A stretch of DNA of 64,000 nt, taken from an alpha proteobacterium U9-1i. Its GTDB lineage: Bacteria; Pseudomonadota; Alphaproteobacteria; Caulobacterales; Aquidulcibacteraceae. Location of the stretch: contig BBSY01000003.1 of assembly GCA_000974665.1 (NCBI GenBank), forward strand, positions 1,329,001-1,393,000, in the 5' to 3' direction. Of this stretch, positions 1-8,915 are shown piece by piece (within the stretch, counting starts at the first letter, position 1; each line of letters starts with the position of its first letter). A program made the position numbers and the translations under genes. Below the pieces are notes generated by a model. It saw nothing but the letters and a program-made list of their open reading frames with translations, had not been told where the DNA came from and did not search any database.

Positions 1-23
1 GTGCGGAGTTCTAGCTCGCTCAT
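1..23 (-). CDS. 5' end of a minus-strand gene running off the window
   Basis: Reading leftwards from an ATG at 23, seven codons are visible (M-S-E-L-E-L-R) before the window ends. A strong AGGAGG lies six bases upstream of the ATG, and it is part of the left palindrome of repeat element A. The gene lies downstream of thrC on the same strand. In related alphaproteobacteria thrC is often followed by an M16-family processing peptidase, so that is the best guess, but too little is visible to confirm it. Confidence 0.4.
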
Positions 24-26
24 CTT

Positions 27-158
27 CCCCCTCCTCTTGAGAGGAGGGGGTTAGGGGGTGGGGTGAAGCGCGACGTTTGCCGCGCAGGTGCAAGGCGCAA
101 ATCTCCAGAGGCCGGAGCATCACCCCGCCCCCTGCCCCCTCCCCTCGAGGGGAGGGGG
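27..158. repeat. Palindromic element A (short, gene-less copy)
   Basis: The left palindrome is at 27-50 (24 nt, 11 of 12 pairs) and the right palindrome at 135-158 is perfect, centred on CTCGAG. Inside them, a GGGGGTGGGG motif (54-63) faces a CCCCGCCCCC motif (123-132), so the whole 132 bp is an imperfect inverted repeat with a unique middle. It fills the gap between thrC and the next gene. No U-tract follows either hairpin, so it is not a standard terminator. Elements B, C and the composite at 60079-60610 have the same plan. Confidence 0.85.
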
Positions 159-171
159 TGCGCGCGGCACA

Positions 172-1599
172 TCAACTCCATGCCCGGCTCCGTTCGCGGA
201 TGAAGCGCTTCACCGCTTCAGCGTCAGCGGGGAGCGTGTCGACACGCTCGGGGCGGTCGAACAGATCGGCGCACTTGGCTGGCAATGGCGGGCGCACGCC
301 TGTCGCCTGCTCCACTGTGTCCGGGAATTTCGCGGGGTGGGCGGTGGCGAGCGTGACGAGCACGCCGCCAAGCGGCGAGGCGAGCTTTGCGCGTGCATAA
401 AGGCCCACCGCAGTGTGCGGGCACGCGAGATAGCCGAAATGCCCGTCATTCCAGTAACCGCGCATGGCGCGTTGCGTTTCTTCATTGCTCACAGACGCCG
501 CATCGAAATGTTCGCGCAAGAAGGCGAGCGCGGGCTCGGGAATGTCGAAGCCGCCGGATTGGGCGAACTGGTGGTAGAGGCGCTGCACGACGGCGCCGTC
601 GCGGCCAACCGCTTCGAATAGAATGCGCTCGAAATTGCTCGCGACTTGGATGTCCATCGCCGGCGAAAGTGTGGCGTGCGAGTGCGCGGCGCGTTCGTAG
701 CGGCCGGTTTTCAGCGCGCGGACAAGGATGTCATTGGCGTTCGTGGCCATGACGATCTTGCCAATCGGCGCGCCGCACATTTTGGCGACAAAACCTGAGA
801 ACGCGTCGCCGAAATTGCCGGTCGGAACGATGTAATTCACCGGACCGGACGCGGAAAGGATGTTCGCGGAGACGTGGAAGTAGACCGATTGCGCGACGAT
901 GCGCGCCCAATTGATCGAGTTCACGCCCGAGAGCCGCGCGCGCGCGGAGAAATCGCGATCCGCGAACAAAGCTTTCACGATGGCCTGGCAAGCGTCGAAA
1001 TCGCCGTCGATGTCGATCGCGTGGACGTTCGCGGCGCCGGACGCGGTCATGAAACGCTTCTGCACGTCGGAGACGCGGCCCTTGGGCATCAGCACGAATA
1101 GATCGCTGCGCGCGCTGCCTTGGATGGCTTCAACCGCCGCGCCGCCGGTATCGCCGGAGGTGGCGCAGACGACGCTGAGCTTTTCGTTGCGCTGCGCGAG
1201 TGCGTGATCGAACAGCGGGCCAATGAACTGCATCGCCACGTCCTTGAACGAGAGCGACGGCCCGTGGAAAAGTTCGAGTATCCAATCGCCAGGGCCGAGG
1301 TGGACCAGCGGAGTAACAGTTTCCGGCCACTTCGCGCGCCATTGCGTTTCGTCGAGTGTGGGCGGGTCAATGTACGCTTTATTCGCGAGCTTCGCGCAGG
1401 TCTCGGGATTGAGATCGTCGCCAGCGAACGACGTCAGCACGTTCATCGCCGCGCCAGCATAGTGGCCGGTCGCGGAGATGCTGATGATCGTGGGCCAGCT
1501 CTCAGGCACATAGAGCCCGCCGTCCGGCGCGAGCCCCGCGAGCACGGCGTCGAGAAATCCGACGGCAGGCGCCTGCCCGCGTGTTGAGATGTACCGCAT
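172..1599 (-). CDS. thrC: Threonine synthase
   Basis: Threonine synthase converts O-phospho-L-homoserine to threonine with PLP, in the cytosol. The 475-residue product has the normal length for the family. It starts MRYISTRGQ and contains the PLP-lysine region GPSLSFKDVAMQF, the phosphate-binding stretch CATSGDTGGAAV and the PTGNFGDAFSG motif. The ATG at 1599 overlaps the SURF1 stop as TGATG, which fixes the start; the frame is open further upstream but that sequence belongs to SURF1. It is the last gene of the cytochrome oxidase operon, a recurrent alphaproteobacterial arrangement with no known functional link. Confidence 0.96.
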   Translation of the reverse strand: MRYISTRGQAPAVGFLDAVLAGLAPDGGLYVPESWPTIISISATGHYAGAAMNVLTSFAGDDLNPETCAKLANKAYIDPPTLDETQWRAKWPETVTPLVHLGPGDWILELFHGPSLSFKDVAMQFIGPLFDHALAQRNEKLSVVCATSGDTGGAAVEAIQGSARSDLFVLMPKGRVSDVQKRFMTASGAANVHAIDIDGDFDACQAIVKALFADRDFSARARLSGVNSINWARIVAQSVYFHVSANILSASGPVNYIVPTGNFGDAFSGFVAKMCGAPIGKIVMATNANDILVRALKTGRYERAAHSHATLSPAMDIQVASNFERILFEAVGRDGAVVQRLYHQFAQSGGFDIPEPALAFLREHFDAASVSNEETQRAMRGYWNDGHFGYLACPHTAVGLYARAKLASPLGGVLVTLATAHPAKFPDTVEQATGVRPPLPAKCADLFDRPERVDTLPADAEAVKRFIRERSRAWS

Positions 1600-2291
1600 C
1601 AGTCTTCCGGCGGGCGCGGCGGCGCGAGGACGAGCCGCTTCACGCTCACATGATAGGCGAAATAGATCACCAGCAGCACCAGCGCGAGGCCATACCACGT
1701 CAGCGCGTATCCAAGGTGCCGTGCCGGGGGCAATTCGTCCGCGCCCGGCGCGCGCGCGAACGGATTGCGATGGGCGCGACCGTCTTCGCCGACATAATCG
1801 CCAGCGAGGTAATAATCGGCGACATGCTCGGCGCCGGCGTTGCGGCCCATGGCGTCGAGATCGACCGCGAACCAAAGCCGTTCCAACGGGCGTGGCGCGA
1901 GCGTCAACGGCGCCGGCGGACTAGGCCGAATGGATGCGCCGCTGAACGGCTGGCTGTAGCGCAGCGACGCCGGCACGCGCACTTCGCGCGGATCGGGCGG
2001 CGATACGCCCGGCACGAAATCCGCGTCAATAAACACGACTTCGTCGCCGTACTGCACCGGCGTGAAGACGCGCCATCCCTGCTCGCGGGTGTCTGTGCGG
2101 TTGCCATAGACAAACTGCAAACCACCTTCGAGCGGCTGATAGCTCGCGATCGTCATTTCCGGCACCGGCGCGGCGGCGGCGGCGAGCTTCAACTCGTACT
2201 TTTCCCACTGCCAACGCCCGGCCATCATCAGCACGGCCAGCGCAACAATCGACATCACGCTCATCAGCGGCAGCGGGCGGAAGCGGATCAT
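1599..2291 (-). CDS. SURF1 family cytochrome oxidase assembly protein
   Basis: SURF1 proteins help insert heme a into subunit I of cytochrome c oxidase in the inner membrane. The 230-residue product has an N-terminal membrane helix (about residues 7-25) followed by GRWQWEKYELK, a long periplasmic domain and a second helix near residues 190-212. That topology is characteristic of the family. Its ATG overlaps the DUF983 stop as ATGA, so translation is probably coupled. The context with coxA, coxC, ctaB and ctaG supports the call. Confidence 0.93.
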   Translation of the reverse strand: MIRFRPLPLMSVMSIVALAVLMMAGRWQWEKYELKLAAAAAPVPEMTIASYQPLEGGLQFVYGNRTDTREQGWRVFTPVQYGDEVVFIDADFVPGVSPPDPREVRVPASLRYSQPFSGASIRPSPPAPLTLAPRPLERLWFAVDLDAMGRNAGAEHVADYYLAGDYVGEDGRAHRNPFARAPGADELPPARHLGYALTWYGLALVLLVIYFAYHVSVKRLVLAPPRPPED

Positions 2292-2659
2292 CGCTCGACA
2301 TCCTTGTGCGTCGCTTCGCTGGCTTTGTGCTTCCATTGCAGTGCAAACAATGTCGCCTTGAAAGGCGGCAGCAGCGCTAGGCACAGTGCAATCGCGGCGA
2401 CGAGCGTGAGGGTGAGCGCGAGCCAACCCGGCAGATCGAGGCCATATTGCAAGACGATCAGCAGCGGCGTGACGATCGCGCCGACAATGAGAATAATGAA
2501 AACGGCGGGGCCATCGCCGGCATCGGCCGATTTGAAATCAGCGCCGCACGCGCGGCAGTGATCAGCGAACTTGAGATAGCCTGAGAACACCGAACCCTCG
2601 CCGCATTGCGGGCAGCGCGAGCGCGCCCCCGCCACGAAGGGCGACGGCGCGTTCGGCAT
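2288..2659 (-). CDS. DUF983 zinc-ribbon membrane protein
   Basis: This 123-residue protein carries an N-terminal zinc-ribbon-like pair, CPQCG near residue 16 and CRACG near residue 36, followed by two predicted membrane helices (about 53-72 and 78-98). DUF983 proteins of this size regularly sit between coxC and surf1 in alphaproteobacteria. Their role is not established, but the location suggests oxidase biogenesis. The coxC stop lies directly before its start codon, with no spacer. Confidence 0.88.
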   Translation of the reverse strand: MPNAPSPFVAGARSRCPQCGEGSVFSGYLKFADHCRACGADFKSADAGDGPAVFIILIVGAIVTPLLIVLQYGLDLPGWLALTLTLVAAIALCLALLPPFKATLFALQWKHKASEATHKDVER

Positions 2660-3574
2660 CTATTGCATCACGAGATACGGCGTCACGTACACGAACGTGA
2701 AGAGGAAGAGCCACACCACGTCAACGAAGTGCCAGTACCAGGCCGCGGCCTCGAGGCCGAAATGCTTCTGCGGCGTGAACTGGCCATAGAGCAAGCGCAG
2801 CAAGCACACCGCCAGGAAGATTGTGCCGATGATCACATGCGCGCCGTGGAAGCCCGTCGCCATGAAGAACGACGCGCCGTAGACGTTGGCGATCGTCACC
2901 GGATGTTCGCCGGCGGAATTGCCGAAGGCGAAGCCCGCTTCCGGATACTCGACGCCAAACTGTACCCACGTGAACAACGCGCCGAGCAGCACCGTGAGGA
3001 TGAGGCCATTGCGCGCGCCCTTGCGATCGCCGACCTGCAAAGCGTGGTGCGCCCACGTCACCGTCGTACCCGAGAGCAGCAGGATGAGCGTATTGATCAG
3101 CGGCAGATGGAAAGGATCGAACGTTTCCACGTGTGGCGGCGGCCAGTTGGCCCACGCGGCGGCGGTTGCTTCATCCCAGTTCGGCACCGCCCAGGCGGCG
3201 CGATGCTCGTGGAAGATCGCAAGCTCGAAGAACATCCAGAACCAGGCCACGAAGAACATGATCTCCGAGGCGATGAAGAGGATCATTCCGTAGCGCAGGC
3301 CGATATCCACCACAGGCGTGTGATCGCCGGCCTTGCTTTCCTTGATCACATCGCCCCACCAGCCGATGCAGGTGAGGACCAGGATCACGGAGCCGATCGT
3401 GAAGAGCGTCCAATGGCCTTTGCCCAGGAAGAAATTGTTCTCGTCCGGCGAGAGGCCCTTCCACAGCACGACCGCGCCGATGGCAGCCAACAGCGCGCCG
3501 ATCGAGGCCACGAACGGCCACGGGCTCGGGTTCACCAAGTGATAGTCGTGCTTGACGTCGCTGCCGTGCGCCAT
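2660..3574 (-). CDS. coxC: Cytochrome c oxidase subunit III
   Basis: Subunit III of the aa3-type oxidase is a multi-helix inner-membrane protein. The 304-residue product begins MAHGSDVKHDYHLVNPSPWPF and ends with a typical FVDVVWLFLFTFVYV helix. I chose the ATG at 3574 because an AAGGA sits eight bases upstream of it. The alternative ATG at 3583 would abut that same Shine-Dalgarno sequence with no spacer. It lies between ctaG and DUF983 in the oxidase operon. Confidence 0.95.
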   Translation of the reverse strand: MAHGSDVKHDYHLVNPSPWPFVASIGALLAAIGAVVLWKGLSPDENNFFLGKGHWTLFTIGSVILVLTCIGWWGDVIKESKAGDHTPVVDIGLRYGMILFIASEIMFFVAWFWMFFELAIFHEHRAAWAVPNWDEATAAAWANWPPPHVETFDPFHLPLINTLILLLSGTTVTWAHHALQVGDRKGARNGLILTVLLGALFTWVQFGVEYPEAGFAFGNSAGEHPVTIANVYGASFFMATGFHGAHVIIGTIFLAVCLLRLLYGQFTPQKHFGLEAAAWYWHFVDVVWLFLFTFVYVTPYLVMQ

Positions 3575-3641
3575 CGCCCTCATCCTTCCAAATCAGCGCC
3601 CGAGACTTAGCAAAGCCGCGGACGAAACGCCAAACGCCGCT

Positions 3642-4202
3642 CTATTGCGTGAGCGCCGCATTCGCCTCCGCCGTCGACCGGAAGAAGGTATAGGACAGCG
3701 TGACTGTGCTCACCTCGGCCGTGTCGGGGTCAGACGCGATTTCGGGATCGACAAAGAACACGACCGGCAGCTCAAGCTCCGCGCCTGGCGCCAGGGTCTG
3801 TTCTTGGAAGCAGAAGCATTCGAGCTTCTGAAAATACTGCCCAGCGATGTGCGGGGCGACATTGTAGGAAGCGATCGCCGTCACCGGCTGATCGGACGTG
3901 TTGCGGACGCGGTAAAACGCGAGACCAGTTTCACCGATGCGGATGGTCTCGGTTTGAGCGGGCGTGAACTCGAACGGCACATCGGCGGCGACGTTTGAGT
4001 CAAACCGGATTTGCATGGTGCGGTCGAGCACGCGGGTCGCGGCGGCGCTCGCCTGCTGCGTCGTGCCACCATAGCCGGTGACTTTGCAGAACATGTCGTA
4101 GAGCGGCACGGCCGCGAAGGCCAAGCCGGTCATGCCGATCACGGCGGCAACGACGATGCCGGCGGTCCACGCCATGCGCTTGGGGTTTGGGCGCACGCTC
4201 AC
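3642..4202 (-). CDS. ctaG: Cytochrome c oxidase assembly protein CtaG/Cox11
   Basis: CtaG delivers copper to the CuB site of subunit I. The 186-residue product has one N-terminal membrane anchor (about residues 10-32), then YDMFCKVTGYGG and the copper-binding CFCFQEQ motif near residue 130. The start is a GTG that overlaps the coxF-like stop as GTGA, implying coupled translation. The 67 bases between its stop and the coxC start form the largest gap inside this part of the operon. Confidence 0.95.
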   Translation of the reverse strand: MSVRPNPKRMAWTAGIVVAAVIGMTGLAFAAVPLYDMFCKVTGYGGTTQQASAAATRVLDRTMQIRFDSNVAADVPFEFTPAQTETIRIGETGLAFYRVRNTSDQPVTAIASYNVAPHIAGQYFQKLECFCFQEQTLAPGAELELPVVFFVDPEIASDPDTAEVSTVTLSYTFFRSTAEANAALTQ

Positions 4203-4351
4203 AGCGCGCGCTCCATCACGCTGCCGCCCAGCTTGGCCATGGTGATCAAGAACACCAACAGCATGAAACCGCCGATCGAGAGCGCGAGCATCACATTGCG
4301 GCGCTTGCGGGCGCGCTCTTGCTCAGGCGTGAGTTGGACGGTTTCGTTCAT
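4199..4351 (-). CDS. Small single-helix membrane protein, CoxF-like
   Basis: This 50-codon gene lies between ctaB and ctaG. The product starts [19 protein letters not shown] and has one hydrophobic helix at about residues 20-39. It overlaps ctaB upstream (ATGA) and ctaG downstream (GTGA), which argues strongly that it is real. Small proteins named CoxF occupy this position in other alphaproteobacterial cox operons. The assignment rests on position, size and topology, not on a diagnostic motif. Confidence 0.85.
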   Translation of the reverse strand: MNETVQLTPEQERARKRRNVMLALSIGGFMLLVFLITMAKLGGSVMERAL

Positions 4352-5262
4352 GCGGCGATCCCGTGCTCAACCAGGAGCGCCGCGAACAGCACGAACAGGT
4401 AGGCGATCGAGAAGCCGAACAGATGGCGTGCGTGTTTGTCCTCGCCGGAAATCCCCTCGCCCGCGCGCGAGCGCCAGACGCGGAATGCGAGATAGACGAA
4501 GAAGACGCCGCCTATTGCGGCCACGGTTCCGTACGCGACGCCGCCAAGGCCTGTCAGCACCGGCGCGAGGCCGAGCGGCGCCAGCAGCAGCGAATAGAGC
4601 AGGATTTGCAGCCGCGTGGCCTTCGCCCCATGCGTCACCGGCAACATCGGCACGCCAGCGTCCGCGTAATCTTGCTTCTGCAGCAGCGACAGCGCCCAGA
4701 AGTGCGGCGGCGTCCAGAAGAAGATGAGCGCCACGAGGAGCCCGGCGTCGAGCGAGAGCGCGCCGGTCTTGGCGGCCCAGGCGATCGCCGGCGGCAGCGC
4801 GCCAGCGAGACCGCCGATGACGATGTTCTGCGGCGTCGAACGCTTCAGCCACATCGTATAGACAACGGCGTAGAAGAAGATCGTGAACGCAAGCAGCGAC
4901 GCCGCAAGCCAGCCGCTGGCGAGCCACATCGTGACCACCGACAACGCTGACAGCATCAGCCCGAGCATCAACGCTTCTTCGCGGTCCACGCGGCCTGAGG
5001 GGATCGGACGCGCGCGCGTGCGCGTCATCACCGCGTCGATGTCGGAATCGAACCACATGTTGAGCGCGCCGCTTGCTCCCGCCGCGACCGCAATCGCGAG
5101 GATCGCCGCGAAGCCCAGCACCCAATCGCCCGCGCCGGGCGCGGCCACGTAGCCGACCAAACCGGTGAACACGACAAGCGACATCACGCGCGGCTTTAGA
5201 AGCGCGAAATAGTCACCGAACGCCGCCGCGCGGCTTGTGTGGTCAACCGAGATGTCCGTCAC
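4348..5262 (-). CDS. ctaB: Protoheme IX farnesyltransferase (heme O synthase)
   Basis: CtaB adds a farnesyl group to heme B to make heme O, the precursor of heme A for the oxidase. The 304-residue polytopic protein has the UbiA-superfamily aspartate-rich motif [19 protein letters not shown] near residue 70. The start is a GTG at 5262, 16 bases after the coxA stop. Its stop overlaps the coxF-like ATG. The position between coxA and ctaG is the usual one. Confidence 0.95.
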   Translation of the reverse strand: MTDISVDHTSRAAAFGDYFALLKPRVMSLVVFTGLVGYVAAPGAGDWVLGFAAILAIAVAAGASGALNMWFDSDIDAVMTRTRARPIPSGRVDREEALMLGLMLSALSVVTMWLASGWLAASLLAFTIFFYAVVYTMWLKRSTPQNIVIGGLAGALPPAIAWAAKTGALSLDAGLLVALIFFWTPPHFWALSLLQKQDYADAGVPMLPVTHGAKATRLQILLYSLLLAPLGLAPVLTGLGGVAYGTVAAIGGVFFVYLAFRVWRSRAGEGISGEDKHARHLFGFSIAYLFVLFAALLVEHGIAA

Positions 5263-5278
5263 TGGACGTCACGTAGCC

Positions 5279-6955
5279 TCAATGATGCGTGTCCGGCTTG
5301 ATGACCGGCAGTTCGCTGAATTGGTGGAAGGGCGGCGGCGAGGAGAGCGTCCATTCGAGCGTGGTCGCGCCCTCTCCCCAGGGATTGTCGCCCGCTTTGC
5401 GCTTCACGATGAACATTTCGATCAAGGTGATGAGGAAGATCAGCACGCCGACGGCGGTGATCGCGTAGCCGATCGACGAGATGTAGTTCCAATAGGCGTA
5501 CGCGTCCGGATAATCGACGTACCGGCGCGGCATACCCTGCAAGCCCAAGAAGTGCTGCGGGAAGAAGATCACGTTCACGCCGACGAACATCGTCCAGAAT
5601 TGCAGGCCGGCCAGGAAGCCGTTGTAGCGGTAGCCGCTCATCTTCGGGATCCAGTAGAAGAAGCCTGCGAAGATGCCGAACACCGCGCCCAGCGACAGCA
5701 CGTAATGGAAGTGCGCGACCACGTAATACGTATCGTGCAGCGAGGTATCGATGCCCGAGTTGGCGAGCACGACCCCGGTGACGCCGCCGACCGTGAACAG
5801 GAAGATGAAGCCGATCGCCCACAGCATCGGCACCTTGAACTCGATCGAGCCGCCCCACATCGTGGCGATCCACGAGAAGATCTTGATGCCTGTCGGAACG
5901 GCGATGACCATCGTCGCGGCGATGAAATAGGCTTCGAGGTCGAGGCCCATGCCCACGGTGTACATGTGGTGCGCCCAAACGATGAAGCCGATGAAGCCGA
6001 TCGCCACCATCGCGTAGGCCATGCCGAGATAGCCGAACACGGGCTTTTTCGAGAAGGTCGAGACGATCTGCGACACCATGCCGAAGGCCGGCAGAATGAG
6101 AATGTAAACTTCCGGGTGACCGAAGAACCAGAACAAGTGCTGGTACATAACCGGATCGCCGCCGCCGGCAGGATTGAAGAACGTGGTGCCGAAATTCCGA
6201 TCCGTGAGCAGCATCGTCAGCGCGCCCGCGAGCACCGGCAGCGAGAGCACCAGAAGCCACACCGTCACCAACATCGACCAAACGAACAGCGGCATGCGGT
6301 GCAGCGTCATGCCCGGCGCGCGCATGTTGAAGATGGTGGTGATGAAGTTGATGGCGCCGAGGATCGAGCTGGCGCCGGCGATGTGCAGCGACAAGATCAA
6401 GAGGTCCATCGACGGGCCGTCGTGGTAGGCCGCGCCCGATCCCCAATTGGTGGAGAGCGGAGGATAGAGTGTCCAGCCGCCGCCAAAGCCGTTGTGATCG
6501 CCAGCGCCAGGCACCAAGAACGAAATCATCGCCAAAGTGAACGACGCCGGCAGCAGCCAGAACGAGACGTTGTTCATGCGCGGGAACGCCATGTCAGGCG
6601 CCCCAATCATCAGCGGCACGAACCAATTGCCGAAGCCGCCGATCATCGCCGGCATGACCATGAAGAAGATCATGATCAGGCCGTGATAGGTCACGAGCGA
6701 ATCGTAATGGTGCTTGGCGGCGTCGACGTCGTGAATCCACGGCATTTGCGTCAGCACGCCGATACCCGGCTCAGCCAACTCCCAGCGGATCAGACCGGAC
6801 ATCGCGCCCCCGATCAGACCCGCGATGATCGCGAAGATCAGGTACATCGTGCCGATGTCTTTGTGGTTGGTGGAATAAACCCACCGCTTCCAATCGTACA
6901 GGCTGGGGCGATGATCGTCGTGATGCCCCTCGGCGTGCGCGGTCTCGGTCGCCAT
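5279..6955 (-). CDS. coxA: Cytochrome c oxidase subunit I
   Basis: Subunit I carries heme a and the heme a3-CuB centre. The 558-residue, roughly 12-helix protein contains [14 protein letters not shown] (the histidine-tyrosine cross-link region), [10 protein letters not shown] with the CuB histidines, and [15 protein letters not shown] with the heme ligands. The ATG at 6955 follows GAGGAAAT. The open frame extends upstream to 7072, but that part lacks family sequence and lies in the promoter region. coxB, normally directly upstream, is displaced by a TPR gene, so coxA must have its own promoter or depend on read-through. Confidence 0.96.
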   Translation of the reverse strand: MATETAHAEGHHDDHRPSLYDWKRWVYSTNHKDIGTMYLIFAIIAGLIGGAMSGLIRWELAEPGIGVLTQMPWIHDVDAAKHHYDSLVTYHGLIMIFFMVMPAMIGGFGNWFVPLMIGAPDMAFPRMNNVSFWLLPASFTLAMISFLVPGAGDHNGFGGGWTLYPPLSTNWGSGAAYHDGPSMDLLILSLHIAGASSILGAINFITTIFNMRAPGMTLHRMPLFVWSMLVTVWLLVLSLPVLAGALTMLLTDRNFGTTFFNPAGGGDPVMYQHLFWFFGHPEVYILILPAFGMVSQIVSTFSKKPVFGYLGMAYAMVAIGFIGFIVWAHHMYTVGMGLDLEAYFIAATMVIAVPTGIKIFSWIATMWGGSIEFKVPMLWAIGFIFLFTVGGVTGVVLANSGIDTSLHDTYYVVAHFHYVLSLGAVFGIFAGFFYWIPKMSGYRYNGFLAGLQFWTMFVGVNVIFFPQHFLGLQGMPRRYVDYPDAYAYWNYISSIGYAITAVGVLIFLITLIEMFIVKRKAGDNPWGEGATTLEWTLSSPPPFHQFSELPVIKPDTHH

Positions 6956-7268
6956 ATTTCCTCGTCCCAACAAAGAAACCCGCCGCTCCGCGTGGTCGCG
7001 CGGAACTGCTCCTGCCGTATGGCCCGCGCCGCGCGCGAGGCCCATACAGGCAAGGCGCGGCATAACGTCCAAATCGGTGGGCGCGTGCTAGCATGAGCCG
7101 CCCCACCCCTCCAAGCGGTCAAGAAAAACCCCACCGCGCGACGAGGCGCCGCCGGACGCCGACGAGCGCACGCCGCTCAGCGGATCGTGATCAATCTCAT
7201 AGGAATGTGAGTTGAGCGAAGCGAGCGCCGGATGGAGCCTCGCGGACCTACCGGAGGGAGGATATCCG
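6956..7268. other. Divergent intergenic region between coxA and the TPR gene
   Basis: This 313-bp stretch separates two divergent genes and should hold both promoters, but I see no convincing sigma-70 element. A 13-bp block at 7085-7097 (GTGCTAGCATGAG) is identical to 8908-8920, where it spans the start codon of the second TPR gene, and a TCCAAG follows at the same offset in both. It may be a remnant of a duplication. No credible gene lies within the stretch. Confidence 0.5.
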
Positions 7269-7820
7269 ATGCGTAAAACACTCATTGCCAGCACGGCGTT
7301 CGCGGTTGCGGCGTTGGCGGCGGCCCAAGCGGGTGCGGCGGTCATGTATGTCGGCGGCGGCCCGTCGCGCGATTGCTACCAGGCCGCCCGCGACGGCGTC
7401 ACAAGCCAGCGGGCGCTCGACGCTTGCAACGCATCCGTGACCCAGGAAGCGCTGCCCGCCTCGGGCCGGGCCTCGACCCTCGTCAATCGCGGCATCGTCC
7501 ATTTGAACCGCGGCGACAACGACCTCGCCATGGCCGATTTTGAGCACGCGATCGAGCTCGATCCCACCATGGCAGAAGGCTACACCAATCGCGGCCTCGT
7601 TCTGCTGCGCCAGGAAAACTATGCCGCCGCCATCCAAGCCATCGATCGCGGCCTGACGCTCAACCCGGTTGAGCCTGAAAAGGCCTATTACAACCGCGCC
7701 GTCGCTCATGAAGAAATGCGCAACATTCGCGCCGCCTACGCCGATTATCGCCGCGCCGCCGAACTCGCCCCGCAATGGGCGATCGCGCAGGAAGAGCTTA
7801 CGCGCTTCCGCGTTCAGTAA
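7269..7820 (+). CDS. Exported TPR-repeat protein, splits coxB from coxA
   Basis: The 183-residue product has a signal peptide (MRKTLIASTAFAVAALAAA, cleavage near residue 23), then a segment with two cysteines 17 residues apart (residues 36 and 53), then three tetratricopeptide repeats to the C-terminus. The ATG at 7269 is preceded by GGAGGGAGG at good spacing, so I prefer it to the upstream in-frame start at 7212. It is a paralogue of the gene at 8916, with the same order of parts. A periplasmic protein-interaction role, perhaps in oxidase assembly, is inferred from location only. Confidence 0.85.
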   Translation: MRKTLIASTAFAVAALAAAQAGAAVMYVGGGPSRDCYQAARDGVTSQRALDACNASVTQEALPASGRASTLVNRGIVHLNRGDNDLAMADFEHAIELDPTMAEGYTNRGLVLLRQENYAAAIQAIDRGLTLNPVEPEKAYYNRAVAHEEMRNIRAAYADYRRAAELAPQWAIAQEELTRFRVQ

Positions 7821-7838
7821 GGGCAACCCGAAACGAAA

Positions 7839-7872
7839 AAGGCGTCGACCGCGAGGCCGGCGCCTTTTTTTT
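7839..7872 (+). terminator. Rho-independent terminator, probably bidirectional
   Basis: An AAGGCGTCG / CGGCGCCTT stem (nine pairs, one of them G-U) is followed by eight T residues at 7865-7872. An A run on the other side would serve as a U-tract for the convergent coxB transcript. It lies between the stop codons of the TPR gene (7820) and coxB (7890). Confidence 0.85.
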
Positions 7873-7889
7873 GTTTGTGTGTGAGCCCG

Positions 7890-8777
7890 TTAGCGCGTGC
7901 GGGTCGGGGCAGCGGCCCCCTCGGTCGGGGCCGGCTCGGACGGCGCGGCCTCTGCAGGGGCGGCGGGCTCAGCCGAGGCGACGGCGCCGCCTTGGGCGGC
8001 GACCCATTGATCAAATTCGGGCCGGCTGACGACGCGGATTTCGATCGGCATGAACGCGTGGTCCTTACCGCAAAGCTCCGAACACTGGCCGTAGAAATAT
8101 TCCTGGCCGTTGATCATGCTGGATTCCACGCGGAACCAAGTCTCATTCACGCGGCCTTGGATCGCGTCTTCCTTGATGCCGAACGCAGGCACGGCGAAGG
8201 AATGGATCACGTCGTTCGACGTGACGAGCACGCGCACTGTGGTGTCAACGGGCACAACCAGCGGCTCAGTGGTGCCAAGCAAGCGCGGACGGCCGGCGGC
8301 CGCGGCCTCTTCCTCGGACAACATCACCGACGTGATTTGCACGCCCATGTCTGGATATTCGTAGGTCCAGTTCCACGAGTTGCCGGTGACTTTCAGCGTG
8401 ATTTCAGCGTCCGAAGGAATGCGTTCCTGCGCATAGATCAATGGGAACGAGCGCCAGGCGATCACAACTAGGATCAGCACCGGCACCACCGTCCAGATCA
8501 CTTCGACCATGATGTTGTGCGTGAATTTGCGCGGCGTTGGATTAGCGCGGCGATTGTAGCGGATCATCACCCACAGCAACAGCACCAGCACGAACACCGA
8601 AACGACGACGATGATCGGCAGGAGGAAATTGTGGAAGCTGACCGTGTCTTCCATGATGCGCGTCGCCGGCGCCATGAAATTCGTGCCGCCGTCTTGCGGG
8701 AAAGACGCGGCCTGCGCCGCACCCGCGCCGTAGGCGGCTGCCGCAAACAGCGTCGCTGCGAACATCCCTCGCTTCAC
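7890..8777 (-). CDS. coxB: Cytochrome c oxidase subunit II
   Basis: Subunit II accepts electrons from cytochrome c through its binuclear CuA centre. The 295-residue product has a signal peptide or leader, two membrane helices (about 48-72 and 88-108) and a periplasmic cupredoxin domain. The CuA ligands are visible as the histidine in VIHSFAVPAFG and the run QCSELCGKDHAFM. The C-terminus is a 40-residue Ala/Pro/Glu-rich tail, longer than usual. Start is a GTG with AGGAGG seven bases upstream. It is separated from coxA by a plus-strand TPR gene. Confidence 0.95.
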   Translation of the reverse strand: MKRGMFAATLFAAAAYGAGAAQAASFPQDGGTNFMAPATRIMEDTVSFHNFLLPIIVVVSVFVLVLLLWVMIRYNRRANPTPRKFTHNIMVEVIWTVVPVLILVVIAWRSFPLIYAQERIPSDAEITLKVTGNSWNWTYEYPDMGVQITSVMLSEEEAAAAGRPRLLGTTEPLVVPVDTTVRVLVTSNDVIHSFAVPAFGIKEDAIQGRVNETWFRVESSMINGQEYFYGQCSELCGKDHAFMPIEIRVVSRPEFDQWVAAQGGAVASAEPAAPAEAAPSEPAPTEGAAAPTRTR

Positions 8778-8915
8778 GCACTCGCCTCCTTCAGAGTCAG
8801 CCTGCGGTATGGCGCGGCAAGGTCGCCCCGCCTATAGTCGCGAGGCGCGGCATTCGACCGCGCCTATCGTTGAACTCTGGCTGTTTTGTCATCTGAGTCC
8901 GGGCGGGGTGCTAGC

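Noticed and set aside
27-158. Element A as a pair of transcription terminators
   Set aside because: The stems are strong but no U-tract follows on either strand, and the same structure occurs inside rsmE and across an element that encodes a protein.
1581-2561. 326-codon plus-strand open frame opposite SURF1 and DUF983
   Set aside because: Arg/His-rich shadow frame crossing two well-supported genes.
5237-7096. 619-codon plus-strand open frame opposite coxA
   Set aside because: It is the mirror of a strongly conserved gene in high-GC DNA; the predicted protein is rich in His, Arg and Asp with no domain or signal.
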